Below, one piece after another: positions 1-8,046 of a stretch of DNA of 64,000 bases. The notes beneath the pieces were generated by a model. The model ran no database searches, was not told the DNA's origin, and saw nothing but the letters and a program-made list of their open reading frames with translations. The translations under genes were made by a program, and so were the position numbers. The stretch lies in the NCBI RefSeq assembly GCF_008000755.1, contig NZ_CP041690.1, positions 372,001-436,000 on the forward strand, given 5' to 3'. Position 1 is the stretch's first letter. The number at the start of each line of letters is the position of its first letter. The stretch is from Youhaiella tibetensis. Lineage in GTDB: Bacteria; Pseudomonadota; Alphaproteobacteria; Rhizobiales; Devosiaceae.

Positions 1-23
1 TGCTTGCTGCACTCGTCTCCCCA

Positions 24-66
24 GGCCAGTCAGGATCCTCAACGTCCTGGCTGGCCTTCCTTTTTT
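24..66 (+). terminator. Rho-independent terminator of an upstream gene outside the window
   Basis: A 12-bp stem (24-35 pairing with 45-56, one G-T mismatch) with a 9-nt loop is followed directly by a T-rich run (57-66). The T run lies on the plus strand, so it ends a plus-strand transcript whose gene begins before the window. Confidence 0.8.
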
Positions 67-177
67 GGGCACCACCAGAATCCTCTCCAGAGCCCTTCTC
101 CCCGGCGAAGGCCGGGGCCAAGAAATCCTGCAACCCGCGTAGAACCCCGGGAGCTGATCCTGTGAGCAAGAGAGGCC

Positions 178-597
178 TTATGCCGCCCGTGCCAGGCACT
201 GCTTGCAGGTGCCGCGCAGCTCTATGGTCGTGCGGCTGGGCTTGAAGCCGTTCTCGCCGGCCCAGCCGGCCAGGCGTTCGCGCACCACGTCGTCGGCGAA
301 TTCGTCGACGCGCCCGCAGCTTTCGCAGATGGCGAAGGCGATGACGCCCGTGCGGTGGCAATGGGCATCGGCGCAGGCCACGAAGGCATTGAGGCTTTCC
401 AGGCGATGCGCCAGTCCGCGCTCCACCAGCTTGTCGAGCGCCCGGTAGACCTGGAGCGGAGCCCGCAGGCCGTCCTCGCGCAGCCGGTCGAGGATGTCAT
501 AGGCCGAAAGCGGGGCGTCCGCGCCCGTGAGCGTGCCCAGTACCAGCCCCTGGTTACGCGTCAGCGCCTCGGCCGGTTCCTCGTGAGAATGTGTCAT
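178..597 (-). CDS. zur: Fur-family zinc uptake regulator Zur
   Basis: This is a 139-residue Fur-family repressor, in the normal size range. It has an N-terminal winged helix and a C-terminal metal and dimerisation half with two CxxC pairs (CESC and CKQC) and a His/Cys-rich stretch (CADAHCH) typical of zinc-sensing members. I chose the ATG at 597 because it has GGAG six bases upstream; a longer frame reaches 645 but would run through an intercistronic hairpin. It lies downstream of the azt zinc importer genes on the same strand, and Zur-box-like sites sit in the azt promoter, so it probably represses these genes when zinc is plentiful. Zur rather than Fur or Mur is inferred from this context and the cysteine pattern. 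Confidence 0.9.
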   Translation of the reverse strand: MTHSHEEPAEALTRNQGLVLGTLTGADAPLSAYDILDRLREDGLRAPLQVYRALDKLVERGLAHRLESLNAFVACADAHCHRTGVIAFAICESCGRVDEFADDVVRERLAGWAGENGFKPSRTTIELRGTCKQCLARAA

Positions 598-631
598 CGT
601 CTTCTCCATTCCCCTAAATCTAGGAGAGTCT

Positions 632-653
632 TGCCCCGCCTCCAAGCGGGGCA
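632..653 (-). other. Intercistronic hairpin between aztC and zur
   Basis: A perfect 8-bp inverted repeat (632-639 with 646-653, 6-nt loop) lies between the aztC stop and the zur start. No T run follows it on the minus strand, so it may be an mRNA-processing or partial attenuation hairpin that lowers zur expression relative to aztC, rather than a full terminator. Confidence 0.45.
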
Positions 654-670
654 GGCCGGTTTTGGGCTGG

Positions 671-1552
671 TCATTCGCCTTTCATGGCCGGCACCAGCAG
701 CGCCACGTTGTGCCTGAACATGTCCAGATAGGTGCCCGCGCCCTCGTCCTTGGTGCTGAGCGCATCGGCATAGAGCTCGCCGCCCAGCTTCACGCCGGTC
801 TCGCGCGCGATCTGCTCGACCAGCCGGCCGTCGCTCATGTTTTCGACGAAGAGCGCGCTCACGCCCTCGCCGCGGATCTGCTCGATGAGCTTGGCCACGT
901 CCGCCGCCGAGGCTTCGCTTTCGGTCGATACGCCCTCGGGCGCCTCGAAGGTCACCCCGTAGGCCGCCCCGAAATAACCGAAGGCGTCATGGGTGGTGAT
1001 GACCTTGCGCTTGGCCTCGGGCACGCTGGCGATCTGCGCCTTGACCTCGGCGTCGAGCGCCGAGATTTCGTCCGAATAGGCCTTGGCGTTGGCCTCGTAG
1101 GTCTGGCAGCCCTCGGCGTCCACCGAGCAGAGCGCCTTGGCGATATTGGCCACGTAGATGAGCCCGTTGCTCAGGCTCTGCCAGGCATGGGGATCGGTAA
1201 TGGTCTCGCCGTCCTCGTCCATGGTGCGGCTCGAAACGCGCTCGCTCGCCACCACCAGCTGGCCCTTGTAGCCGGTGGCTTCCACCAGCCGGTCCATCCA
1301 GCCCTCAAAGCCCAGGCCCGAAACGAAGAAGACCTGCGCCTTGCCCACATTGGCTGCATCGGTCGGCGTCGGCTCATAGACATGGGTGTCGGCATTGGGC
1401 CCCACGATCGTGGTCAGTGCCACCCGGTCCCCGCCCACGCGCGCCACCATGTCGCCCAGGATCGAGAAGCTGGCTACCGCATTGACGGGCGCGGCGAGCG
1501 CCGGCGCGGTGATGAGCGCAAAGGCGGAAACGAGAAGGGCGCGGGCGAACAT
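671..1552 (-). CDS. aztC: Zinc ABC transporter periplasmic binding protein (AztC/ZnuA type)
   Basis: This 293-residue cluster A-I (ZnuA/AztC) solute-binding protein captures Zn2+ in the periplasm for the AztAB permease. A signal peptide covers about residues 1-21 and ends near ALAAP. The likely zinc ligands are His57 (DTHVYEP), His122 (DPHAW), His188 (TTHDAFGYFG) and Asp263. The loop before the second His is short and not His-rich, which fits AztC better than E. coli ZnuA, as does the aztD homologue nearby. The ATG at 1552 has AGGAG seven bases upstream; an in-frame TTG at 1570 would overlap the aztB stop and lacks such a site. It is the fourth gene of the minus-strand operon. Confidence 0.9.
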   Translation of the reverse strand: MFARALLVSAFALITAPALAAPVNAVASFSILGDMVARVGGDRVALTTIVGPNADTHVYEPTPTDAANVGKAQVFFVSGLGFEGWMDRLVEATGYKGQLVVASERVSSRTMDEDGETITDPHAWQSLSNGLIYVANIAKALCSVDAEGCQTYEANAKAYSDEISALDAEVKAQIASVPEAKRKVITTHDAFGYFGAAYGVTFEAPEGVSTESEASAADVAKLIEQIRGEGVSALFVENMSDGRLVEQIARETGVKLGGELYADALSTKDEGAGTYLDMFRHNVALLVPAMKGE

Positions 1553-1562
1553 GGGCAGTCTC

Positions 1563-2435
1563 CTAGGCAATGCGGTGTCGGGGGGAGGTGAGGCGCGTGC
1601 GGATCACCCCGCGCGCACCGAAGATCAGCGAGAAGGCATAGAACCCGCCTGCGACCAGGATGATCGCCGGCCCCGAAGGCACGCTGAAATAGTATGAGAG
1701 CAGAAGACCCAGATAGCTCGAGGCCATGCCGACCAGTACTGCCAGTACGCAGAGCGCCTCGAGGCGCCGCACCCAGAAGCGGGCGGCCGCCGCCGGCAGC
1801 ATCATCAGGCCCACGGCCAGCAGCGTACCCAGCGCCTGGAAGCCCCCGACGAGGTTCAGTACCACCAGCCCGAGGAAGGTGAAGTGCACTATCGGTCCCG
1901 CCTTGCCGATGGCGCGCAGGAAGGTGGGGTCGAGGCATTCGGCGAAAAGCGGCCGCCAGATCACCGCCAGCGCGGTAAGGCTGATCGTGGCGATGGCCCC
2001 GATCATGATCAGCGCATCGTTGTTGAGCGCCAGCACCGTGCCGAACAGCACATGCATCAGGTCCACGCTCGAGCCGCGCAGGCTCACCAGCATCACTCCG
2101 AGCGCCAGCGAAATCAGGTAGAACGCGGCCAGGCTCGTGTCCTCGCGCTGCACGGTCAGCCGGCTCACCAGCCCCGCCAGCAGCGCCACCACCAGTCCGG
2201 CGGCGAACCCGCCCAGTGTCATCGGCAGGATCTGCAGGCCCGCCACCAGAAACCCCGCGGCCGCACCCGGCAGGATCGCATGGGCCATGGCGTCGCCCGC
2301 CAGGCTCATGCGGCGCAGCATCAGGAACACGCCGACCGGCCCGGCCGAGAGCGCCAGGATCATGGCGCCGGCAAGCGCCCGGGTCAGGAAGCCGTAATTG
2401 ACGAACGGCCCGATCAGTACATCAATCAGGTTCAA
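1563..2435 (-). CDS. aztB: Zinc ABC transporter permease (AztB/ZnuB type)
   Basis: A 290-residue integral membrane permease of the ABC-3 (ZnuB/TroC) family with about eight or nine hydrophobic segments. It begins NLIDVLIGPFVNYGFLTRAL and contains the family's conserved SLAGDAMAHAILPG stretch. The start is a TTG at 2435 that overlaps the aztA stop as TTGA and is preceded by GGAGG; the open frame runs further upstream, but only through aztA coding sequence. It forms the zinc channel across the inner membrane with aztA and receives zinc from AztC. Confidence 0.9.
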   Translation of the reverse strand: MNLIDVLIGPFVNYGFLTRALAGAMILALSAGPVGVFLMLRRMSLAGDAMAHAILPGAAAGFLVAGLQILPMTLGGFAAGLVVALLAGLVSRLTVQREDTSLAAFYLISLALGVMLVSLRGSSVDLMHVLFGTVLALNNDALIMIGAIATISLTALAVIWRPLFAECLDPTFLRAIGKAGPIVHFTFLGLVVLNLVGGFQALGTLLAVGLMMLPAAAARFWVRRLEALCVLAVLVGMASSYLGLLLSYYFSVPSGPAIILVAGGFYAFSLIFGARGVIRTRLTSPRHRIA

Positions 2436-3181
2436 TGTCCGCCTCCATGGCCGTGGCCATTTTCGTGCCAGGGCGCGTGCTCGTCCCAGGCTTCGGTCAT
2501 GCGCCGCGCCTTGAGCAGGTTTTCGGCCTTGAGGGCCTTGTCGGTATCGGCCCAACACACCGGCTCGCGGGCCATCAGCAGCGTTCTTGGAAACACCGCC
2601 TTGACCATTTCGGCATCGTGCAGCACCGCGATTACCGTGCGGTCCTCGGCGTGCCAGCGCCGCACCAGTTCGATGAGGTCGATCACCGTCTTTTCGTCGA
2701 TCGCCGTGAACGGCTCGTCGAGGAGGATCGTGTCCGCGTCCTGCAGCATCACCCGCGCGAAGAGCGCGCGCTGCAGCTGCCCGCCAGAGAGCGTATCGAG
2801 AGGGCGGTTCTCGAAGCCGGTGAGCCCCACCGTCGCCAGCGCCTCTTCCACCTCGCGATAATCGGCGCCGGTAATGGCGGCAAAGAGCCCGCGCCGCCGC
2901 CAGTGGCCCAGCGCCACCAGGTCCGCCACCGTGGCCGGAAACGTGCGGTCGATATCGGCGCTCTGCGGCAGGTAGGCGATGGTCGCGCCCGGCGCCCGCT
3001 CGATCGAGCCGGTCAGCGGCTGGAGCATGCCCACGATGCCCTTGAGGAGGGTGGATTTGCCCGATCCGTTCGGCCCCACGATCGCGGTGAGCGAGCCATC
3101 CTCGAATGTGCCGTCCAGGTGATGAACCGCCGGATGCCCCTCGTAGCCCAGGGTCACGTCCTTGAGCCTGATGGCGCTCAT
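2432..3181 (-). CDS. aztA: Zinc ABC transporter ATP-binding protein (AztA/ZnuC type)
   Basis: A 249-residue ABC ATPase with Walker A GPNGSGKST (36-44), Q-loop LPQS (71-74), signature LSGGQ (131-135), Walker B TILLDEP (151-157) and the switch His in VLHD. It powers zinc uptake through AztB. The C-terminus is a His-rich tail (HENGHGHGGGH) that could bind zinc. Its ATG overlaps the stop of the preceding small gene as ATGA, and its own stop overlaps the aztB start, so the operon is translationally coupled. Confidence 0.93.
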   Translation of the reverse strand: MSAIRLKDVTLGYEGHPAVHHLDGTFEDGSLTAIVGPNGSGKSTLLKGIVGMLQPLTGSIERAPGATIAYLPQSADIDRTFPATVADLVALGHWRRRGLFAAITGADYREVEEALATVGLTGFENRPLDTLSGGQLQRALFARVMLQDADTILLDEPFTAIDEKTVIDLIELVRRWHAEDRTVIAVLHDAEMVKAVFPRTLLMAREPVCWADTDKALKAENLLKARRMTEAWDEHAPWHENGHGHGGGH

Positions 3182-3363
3182 GGCTGCACCAGCGCGATCA
3201 CCGCCAGCCAGATGCCGGCTATCAGCACCGCCACGATGCCCAGCCGCACCGCCAGACCCTGCTGGGCAAGACTGAAGGCGCGCTGCTGCGGCCGGGGCAG
3301 GCGCTGCGCCGGCTCGTGACCGTGGTTGTGATGGAGGTGTCCGGGATGCGGGTCATCGGCCAT
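3178..3363 (-). CDS. Small His-rich single-pass membrane protein, first gene of the azt operon
   Basis: A 61-residue protein I do not recognise as a named family. Residues 1-20 are His-rich (HPGHLHHNHGHE), a basic linker follows, and about residues 38-59 form one hydrophobic segment (LGIVAVLIAGIWLAVIALV). The ATG at 3363 was chosen because the peptide before it (the frame extends to 3435) would read through the Zur-box region. It is the first gene after the Zur-box-like sites and is coupled to aztA by an ATGA overlap. Inference: a membrane-tethered zinc-binding accessory of the importer. Confidence 0.75.
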   Translation of the reverse strand: MADDPHPGHLHHNHGHEPAQRLPRPQQRAFSLAQQGLAVRLGIVAVLIAGIWLAVIALVQP

Positions 3364-3393
3364 GTGGGCGGCTTTCTCTGAATTGGCCTGTGT

Positions 3394-3411
3394 GTAACGT
3401 AATAACATTTT
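3394..3411. promoter_or_regulatory. Putative Zur box 1
   Basis: GTAACGTAATAACATTTT matches the alphaproteobacterial Zur box (as I recall it from Agrobacterium, GTAATGTAATAACATATC) at about 14 of 18 positions. It lies 31 bp upstream of the small His-rich gene that starts the azt operon. Confidence 0.7.
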
Positions 3412-3440
3412 TGGTGTCAACGCTTGCCAGCGCAAATTCC

Positions 3441-3463
3441 GAAACGTTATATAGTTACATCAT
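3441..3463. promoter_or_regulatory. Putative Zur box 2
   Basis: The site begins GAAACGTTATA and ends TTACATCA. It resembles the classic Zur palindrome GAAATGTTATA-N-TATAACATTTC, mainly in the left half. It lies in the middle of the divergent promoter. Confidence 0.6.
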
Positions 3464-3522
3464 TCGCCATGCCAAGCCCCATTGCCTGAACCCTCGGGCC
3501 GGGGCCGCATATCGTGTCACTT

Positions 3523-3543
3523 CGTAACGATATAACGTAAAGG
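3523..3543. promoter_or_regulatory. Putative Zur box 3, next to the aztD start
   Basis: CGTAACGATATAACGTAAA shares the GTAAC and ATAAC half-sites with the other two. It ends within the aztD ribosome-binding region (AAAGGA, ATG at 3551), so a bound Zur would block aztD transcription. Confidence 0.6.
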
Positions 3544-3550
3544 ATTTCCG

Positions 3551-4759
3551 ATGAAGCGTGCCATCTCCCCGCTCGCCCTGCTGCTGGCGCTGGGTCTTGC
3601 AACGCCCGCGATCGCCGAGGAAGAGGTCGCCTGGCGGCTCTTCGTGGCCGACCATGCCGAGCCCACCGTCACCGCCATCGATCTGGAGAGCGGCGACGCC
3701 CTGGGCAGTTTTGCCCTTTCCGGGCCCGCAACCCTCTACGCCACGCCCGCCAAGCGCGCCGTCTATGCCGTCCAGGGCAATGACAACCAGGTGGCGGTAA
3801 TCGCCACCGGCGTATCCGTCGATGATCACGGGGACCACGGAGATCTCACGCTCACCGATCCCTCGCTCGGCTCGGCCGTCCTCACTGGCGAGCGCCCCGT
3901 TCACTTCGTCGAGCACGATGGCAATTTCGCTGTCTTCTACGATGGCGAGGGTGTGGCCCGGACCTATTCGGAAACCGCGGTTCTCGCCGGCGACGCCACG
4001 TTTGCCGAAACCGCCACGCCCGCGCCCCATCACGGCGTCGCCATCCCCTTCGGCGCCCATACCATCATCACCGAGCCCAATGCCGAAGACCCCAAGGCCC
4101 TTCCGACTGGCGTATGGGTACGCGACGGCGCCGGCGCTACCGTTGGGGACTTCCATGCCTGCCCGGACCTGCATGGCGAAGCCTCCTCGGGCAACCTTCT
4201 CGCCATCGCCTGCGGCTCCGGCCTGCTGATCGCCAGGGAGGGCGGCGAAGGTCCCGAGATTTCCTTCCTGCCCTATGCGCCTGACCTGCCCGAAGGCAAG
4301 GCGACCGCGCTCCTCGGCGGCGTCGGCTTCCAGTACTTCCTGGGCAATTATGGCGCTTCGCGCGTCGCCGTCATCGACCCGAGTGCCCAGGACGCCTTCC
4401 GTCTCGTCGATCTGCCGACCCGGCGCGTGCACTTCGCCGTCGATCCTGTGCGGCCCAAATTCGCCTATGTCTTCACCGAGGACGGCAACCTGCTCCAGCT
4501 CGACATCCTCTCGGCCGCCGTCACCGGCACGCTGCGGCTGACCGAGCCCTATTCGATGGATGGCGAATGGAGCCTGCCGCGCCCCCGTGTGGCGGTCGCC
4601 GGTGACGAGATCGCCGTCACCGATCCTCTCAAGGGCCTCATCCACATCGTGGATGCGCACAGCTTCGCCAAGACCCGCGAGATCGCGCTTGCCGGCAAGC
4701 CCTTCAACATCGTGGCGGTCGGCGGCGCCGGAGAGACCCACGGCCATCACCACCACTAA
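3551..4759 (+). CDS. aztD: Periplasmic zinc metallochaperone AztD
   Basis: A 402-residue exported protein with a signal peptide (about 1-22, ending IAEE) followed by repeats of a YncE-like beta-propeller. In Paracoccus, AztD hands zinc to AztC. Possible metal-binding patches visible here are HGDHGD in the first third, APHHGV near residue 160, and a His tail (THGHHHH). An AAAGGA ribosome-binding site precedes the ATG at 3551. It is transcribed divergently from aztABC out of the shared region with Zur-box-like sites, instead of following aztC as in Paracoccus. Confidence 0.85.
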   Translation: MKRAISPLALLLALGLATPAIAEEEVAWRLFVADHAEPTVTAIDLESGDALGSFALSGPATLYATPAKRAVYAVQGNDNQVAVIATGVSVDDHGDHGDLTLTDPSLGSAVLTGERPVHFVEHDGNFAVFYDGEGVARTYSETAVLAGDATFAETATPAPHHGVAIPFGAHTIITEPNAEDPKALPTGVWVRDGAGATVGDFHACPDLHGEASSGNLLAIACGSGLLIAREGGEGPEISFLPYAPDLPEGKATALLGGVGFQYFLGNYGASRVAVIDPSAQDAFRLVDLPTRRVHFAVDPVRPKFAYVFTEDGNLLQLDILSAAVTGTLRLTEPYSMDGEWSLPRPRVAVAGDEIAVTDPLKGLIHIVDAHSFAKTREIALAGKPFNIVAVGGAGETHGHHHH

Positions 4760-4796
4760 CCCCTTCATCCCCTCTCCCTCCGCCGGGGGAGGGGAG
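4760..4796. repeat. Short GC-rich palindromic repeat between aztD and the GTPase gene
   Basis: A CCCTCTCCC...GGGGAGGGG hairpin begins right after the aztD stop. It has the same style as the elements at 9852-9974, in cobN and at 19373-19417, and is probably a short member of the same dispersed family. Confidence 0.55.
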
Positions 4797-4819
4797 CGCT
4801 TTCCAGCCAGGATCATTCC

Positions 4820-6010
4820 ATGAAACGACTTCCCGTCACCGTGCTCTCCGGCTTTCTGGGCGCCGGCAAGACCACCTTGCTCAATCACATCCTCAACAAT
4901 CGCGAGGGCCGGCGCGTCGCCGTCATCGTCAACGACATGAGCGAGGTCAATATCGACGCTTCGCTGGTCCGCGAGGGGGGCGCCGATCTTTCGCGGACCG
5001 ATGAAAAGCTGGTCGAAATGAGCAATGGCTGCATCTGCTGCACCTTGCGCGGCGATCTCCTCGCCGAGGTGCGCAAGCTCGCCGAGGCGGAACGCTTCGA
5101 CTATCTCCTCATCGAATCCACCGGCATCTCCGAGCCGCTCCCCGTCGCCACCACCTTCGATTTCCGCGACGAGAACGGGGAGAGCCTGGCCGACATCACC
5201 CGGCTCGACACCATGGTGACGGTGGTCGATTGCGCCAACCTCCTCAAGGATTACGGCTCTTCCGATTTCCTCAAGGATCGGGGCGAGACCCTGGGCCCCG
5301 AGGACGAGCGCGCCCTCGTCGACCTCCTCGTCGAGCAGATCGAGTTTGCCGACGTCATCGTCCTCAACAAGGTCTCCTCTGCCAACCTGCTCCAGCGCCA
5401 GGCCGCCATTTCCATCATCAAGGCGCTCAATCCCTCGGCCGAACTCATCGAGACCGATTTCGCCCAGCTTCCCCTCGACCGGGTCCTCGATACCGGCCTC
5501 TTCAGTCTCGAGATGGCCGAGCGCAATCCGCTCTGGTTCAAGGAGCTCAACGGCTTTGCCGACCACGTCCCCGAGACCCTTGAATACGGCATCCGCTCCT
5601 TCGTCTACCGCGCCCGCCGGCCCTTCAATCCGGCCCTGCTCGATCGTTTCATCGCCCGCGCCTGGCCGGGCGTCGTGCGCGCCAAGGGCTTCTTCTGGCT
5701 CGCCACCCGCCCGCATTTCGTCGGTGAGCTGAGCCAGGCCGGAGCGCTCGTGCGGACCGGTCGGCGGGGCCTGTGGTGGTCCGCCGTTCCGCCCCAGCGC
5801 TGGCCGGACGATCCGGATTGGACCGCCTCCATGCGCGCCTATCTCGACCCCGTCTGGGGCGACCGGCGCCAGGAACTGGTCTTCATCGGCCTTGAGGACA
5901 TGGACGAGGCCGCCATCCGGCGCGAACTCGATGCCGCGCTCGTCCCGGCGCGCGCCTTCACGCCCGACAACTGGACGAGCCTGCCCGATCCGTTCCCGGC
6001 CTGGAGCTAG
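4820..6010 (+). CDS. COG0523-family GTPase, putative zinc metallochaperone (ZigA-like)
   Basis: A 396-residue G3E GTPase with Walker [10 protein letters not shown] (11-19), the metal-binding NGCICC motif (Cys71, 73, 74), a [10 protein letters not shown] switch and NKVS as the guanine-specificity motif. The C-terminal CobW_C domain contains the GFFWLATRP pattern seen in zinc-linked members (ZigA/YciC/Zng1 type). It follows aztD by 60 bp, downstream of the Zur-box-like sites, so it probably delivers zinc to client enzymes when zinc is scarce. It differs from the cobalt-linked paralogue at 8814-9851. Its stop overlaps the convergent gene by 4 bp. Confidence 0.85.
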   Translation: MKRLPVTVLSGFLGAGKTTLLNHILNNREGRRVAVIVNDMSEVNIDASLVREGGADLSRTDEKLVEMSNGCICCTLRGDLLAEVRKLAEAERFDYLLIESTGISEPLPVATTFDFRDENGESLADITRLDTMVTVVDCANLLKDYGSSDFLKDRGETLGPEDERALVDLLVEQIEFADVIVLNKVSSANLLQRQAAISIIKALNPSAELIETDFAQLPLDRVLDTGLFSLEMAERNPLWFKELNGFADHVPETLEYGIRSFVYRARRPFNPALLDRFIARAWPGVVRAKGFFWLATRPHFVGELSQAGALVRTGRRGLWWSAVPPQRWPDDPDWTASMRAYLDPVWGDRRQELVFIGLEDMDEAAIRRELDAALVPARAFTPDNWTSLPDPFPAWS

Positions 6011-6363
6011 CGCAGCGGTCCCTTGAAGATGAAGAAGGCGCCCGCAAAGATCAGCGCGAAACCCACCACGTGGTTCCAGGTGAACCTTTCGCCCAGCACC
6101 AGAACGGCGAAGCCGGCGAAGACGCTGAGCGAGATCACCTCCTGGATGGTCTTGAGCTCGGCCGCGCTATAGGTGCCGTACCCGATGCGGTTGGCGGGCA
6201 CCGCCAGCCAGTATTCGACCAGCGCGATGCACCAGCTCGCCATCACCGCGATCCACATCGGCGCGGTGGGGAACTTGAGATGCCCGTACCAGGCAATGGT
6301 CATGAAAACGTTCGATCCGATCAGCAGGACGATCGGCAGCACGGCGGAAGCGGAAAACTGCAT
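6007..6363 (-). CDS. DMT-family small membrane protein (DUF486)
   Basis: A 118-residue protein with four hydrophobic segments and the family features [14 protein letters not shown] at the N-terminus, [13 protein letters not shown] in the middle and [11 protein letters not shown] near the end. DUF486 proteins are half-size relatives of drug/metabolite transporters with no defined substrate. The ATG at 6363 removes a Pro/Cys-rich extension that reaches 6393. It converges on the GTPase gene, and the two stops overlap at a CTAG. Confidence 0.75.
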   Translation of the reverse strand: MQFSASAVLPIVLLIGSNVFMTIAWYGHLKFPTAPMWIAVMASWCIALVEYWLAVPANRIGYGTYSAAELKTIQEVISLSVFAGFAVLVLGERFTWNHVVGFALIFAGAFFIFKGPLR

Positions 6364-6501
6364 GGAGCACCGGGGGGCGGGGGAGACGCACACTCTCGCG
6401 CCCGCCGCCTTCCGTCAATGGGGCGTCCGCTCGTTCATCTTGCAGTCATCGGGCGTCCCATACACATTTCGGGGAAAGCACCGAATACCGCGAGGCAATC
6501 C

Positions 6502-7161
6502 ATGATCCTGCGTCTTCTCGCCGCCCTGTTGGCCCTGGCCGGCGCGGTCCTTCCCGCCGCCGCCGCCGAGCTCGCCTGCTCGGGGGCGTTCGGCCCCGAT
6601 TCGTCCGAGGCGCGCCTCATCGAGACCTTCGGCAAGGAAAACGTCGTCTTCGGCGAAGTCCCCGGGGCCGAGGGCGAGACCATGCTCGCCACCACCGTCT
6701 TCCCCAATGACGAGGCGAGGCGCTTCCAGGTCGGTTGGTGGGATGAGGAGAACCGCGATTCGATCGCCTATTTCACCGTCCCGCCAAATGACAGCGCTCC
6801 CGGCGGCGTCCATATCGGCCAGACCGTGGCCGAGGTCCAGGCGCTCAACGGCGAGCCCTTTACCCTGCTCGGCTTCTATTGGGACTACGGCGGCTCGGCC
6901 AGTTTCACTTCCGGCAAGCTTGCCTCGCTTCCGGGCGGCTGCTCGCTGGGGGTCGCGTTCGAGCCGCGCAAGGACCTGCCCACCGGCGTCGACGACACCC
7001 CGATCCTGGGCGACAGGGAAGTATCGTCCACCGAGCCGCTCCTGGTGGATCTCGATGCGCGCATCTACGACGTCTACCTCAGCTATCCCGACCCCAGCGC
7101 CCCGGCCGATACCGATACCGGGGAAGGGGAGGGCGCCGGCGAAGCCGCCGCCCCGCAATAG
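6502..7161 (+). CDS. Secreted protein of unknown function
   Basis: A 219-residue protein I do not recognise. Residues 1-22 are a signal peptide (LLAALLALAGAVLPAAAAE). The mature part is acidic, has two cysteines (ACSGAF and GGCSLG) that could pair, and a repeated YWDYGGSASF-type aromatic stretch. The C-terminus is a low-complexity acidic/Gly/Ala tail. The ATG at 6502 begins the signal peptide; the frame is open upstream to 6070, but as antisense of the DUF486 gene. The neighbours suggest no pathway. Confidence 0.7.
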   Translation: MILRLLAALLALAGAVLPAAAAELACSGAFGPDSSEARLIETFGKENVVFGEVPGAEGETMLATTVFPNDEARRFQVGWWDEENRDSIAYFTVPPNDSAPGGVHIGQTVAEVQALNGEPFTLLGFYWDYGGSASFTSGKLASLPGGCSLGVAFEPRKDLPTGVDDTPILGDREVSSTEPLLVDLDARIYDVYLSYPDPSAPADTDTGEGEGAGEAAAPQ

Positions 7162-7164
7162 CGG

Positions 7165-7518
7165 CTAGATATCGATATCGGGCTCGTCCGGCTGCTTGTC
7201 CGCCGGGGGAGCCTCCCCGGGCTCGACCGGCTCGATCCGCACCACCTCGATCTTGACCCGCGCCAGCAGCCCCGCCAGGGCCCCCAGCAGCGCCAGCCAC
7301 GGCGCGGCCAGCACCATGATGCCGCCCAGGCCGACCCCGGCATTGAGCGGGATCTCGGCATAGATGTCGCCGCGCTCGGACTTGACGCGCAGGCGCCGCA
7401 CATTGCCTTCCTTGAGCAACTGGGTGATGCGCTCGACGAGCTGGCTGCCGGCCACCTCGATTTCCTCGGTGAAGGTCTTCCAGTGATCCTTGGGCTGGTC
7501 GTCCATGTCTGTCTCCAT
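7165..7518 (-). CDS. DUF4342 domain-containing protein
   Basis: A 117-residue protein matching the DUF4342 pattern: WKTFTEEIEVAGSQLVERI (residues 13-31), LLKEGNVRRLRVKSERGD, then a hydrophobic hairpin from about 58 to 86 and VKIEVVRI. Homologues are small membrane proteins of unknown function, and some carry an N-terminal UBA-like segment, which this one lacks. The C-terminus is acidic and proline-rich. It converges on the secreted-protein gene with 3 bp between stops. Confidence 0.8.
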   Translation of the reverse strand: METDMDDQPKDHWKTFTEEIEVAGSQLVERITQLLKEGNVRRLRVKSERGDIYAEIPLNAGVGLGGIMVLAAPWLALLGALAGLLARVKIEVVRIEPVEPGEAPPADKQPDEPDIDI

Positions 7519-7610
7519 CAGAGAAGCCTCTCTTCCCCATACATAGGAAACCCTGCGCCGATTTCACGCGCATTGACCTTGCGCAACCATATGTGGCAAT
7601 CCTAACCCCA

Positions 7611-7815
7611 CGTTGGTTCCCCCAAGCGCAGGCGCGGGGGATGAAAAGGGAACACGGTGCGGATTACCCATCAGGGGCCTAGACCGTGGCTGCCCCCGCA
7701 ACTGTAAGCGGCCAGCTTTGCCATTTGCCACTGGGCTTCGCCCGGGAAGGCGGCACAGCGACAAAGAGGCTGCGAGCCAGGAGACCTGCCAGCGCAACCG
7801 GGCGGAAACGCCCAA
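7611..7815 (+). ncRNA. Cobalamin riboswitch (AdoCbl aptamer)
   Basis: The conserved core is clear: GGGAACACGGTGCGG near 7649-7663, GGCTGCCCCCGCAACTGTAAGCGG near 7688-7711 (two adjoining segments), CCACTGG...CCCGGGAAGG, and the B12 box AGCCAGGAGACCTGCC at 7775-7790. A GGGCG-GAAA-CGCCC hairpin at 7800-7813 follows and may be the expression-platform or kissing-loop helix. It controls the cbtB-cbtA-cobW-cobN-cobO operon, and B12 binding is expected to lower its expression. Confidence 0.95.
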
Positions 7816-7850
7816 CTCGTTAATCCGCGCGCACGGAGGGTGTCCGCAAA

Positions 7851-8030
7851 ATGACCACTGCTACGCAGACCCAGACCATCAATCTCACCTTGTCTCAGCG
7901 GCTTGTCGCTGGCGGCCTCGCCCTCGTCCTGGGCTTCGTGCTGCTGGGCGGCATCGGCTTTGCCAGTGACATGCGCGTCCACAACGGCGCCCACGACACC
8001 CGCCACGCCCTCGGCTTCCCCTGCCACTAA
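7851..8030 (+). CDS. cbtB: Cobalt transporter subunit CbtB
   Basis: A 59-residue protein with one membrane helix (about residues 19-40, LVAGGLALVLGFVLLGGIGF) and the CbtB C-terminal metal motif HNGAHDTRHALGFPCH, ending in the conserved P-C-H. CbtB with CbtA is predicted to import cobalt in B12-regulated operons. The ATG at 7851 has GGAGG 11 bases upstream. It is the first gene behind the riboswitch and is easily missed because of its size. Confidence 0.92.
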   Translation: MTTATQTQTINLTLSQRLVAGGLALVLGFVLLGGIGFASDMRVHNGAHDTRHALGFPCH

Positions 8031-8046
8031 GCGCTTCGAGACAAAA

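Noticed and set aside
1-23. Possible tRNA 3' end before the first terminator
   Set aside because: No T-arm or paired acceptor stem can be seen in the few bases available.
3455-5716. A 753-codon open frame on the minus strand
   Set aside because: It runs antisense to aztD and the COG0523 GTPase, both clear genes, and reads as low-complexity acidic/Gly-rich protein with no domain. It is a by-product of GC-rich codon use.
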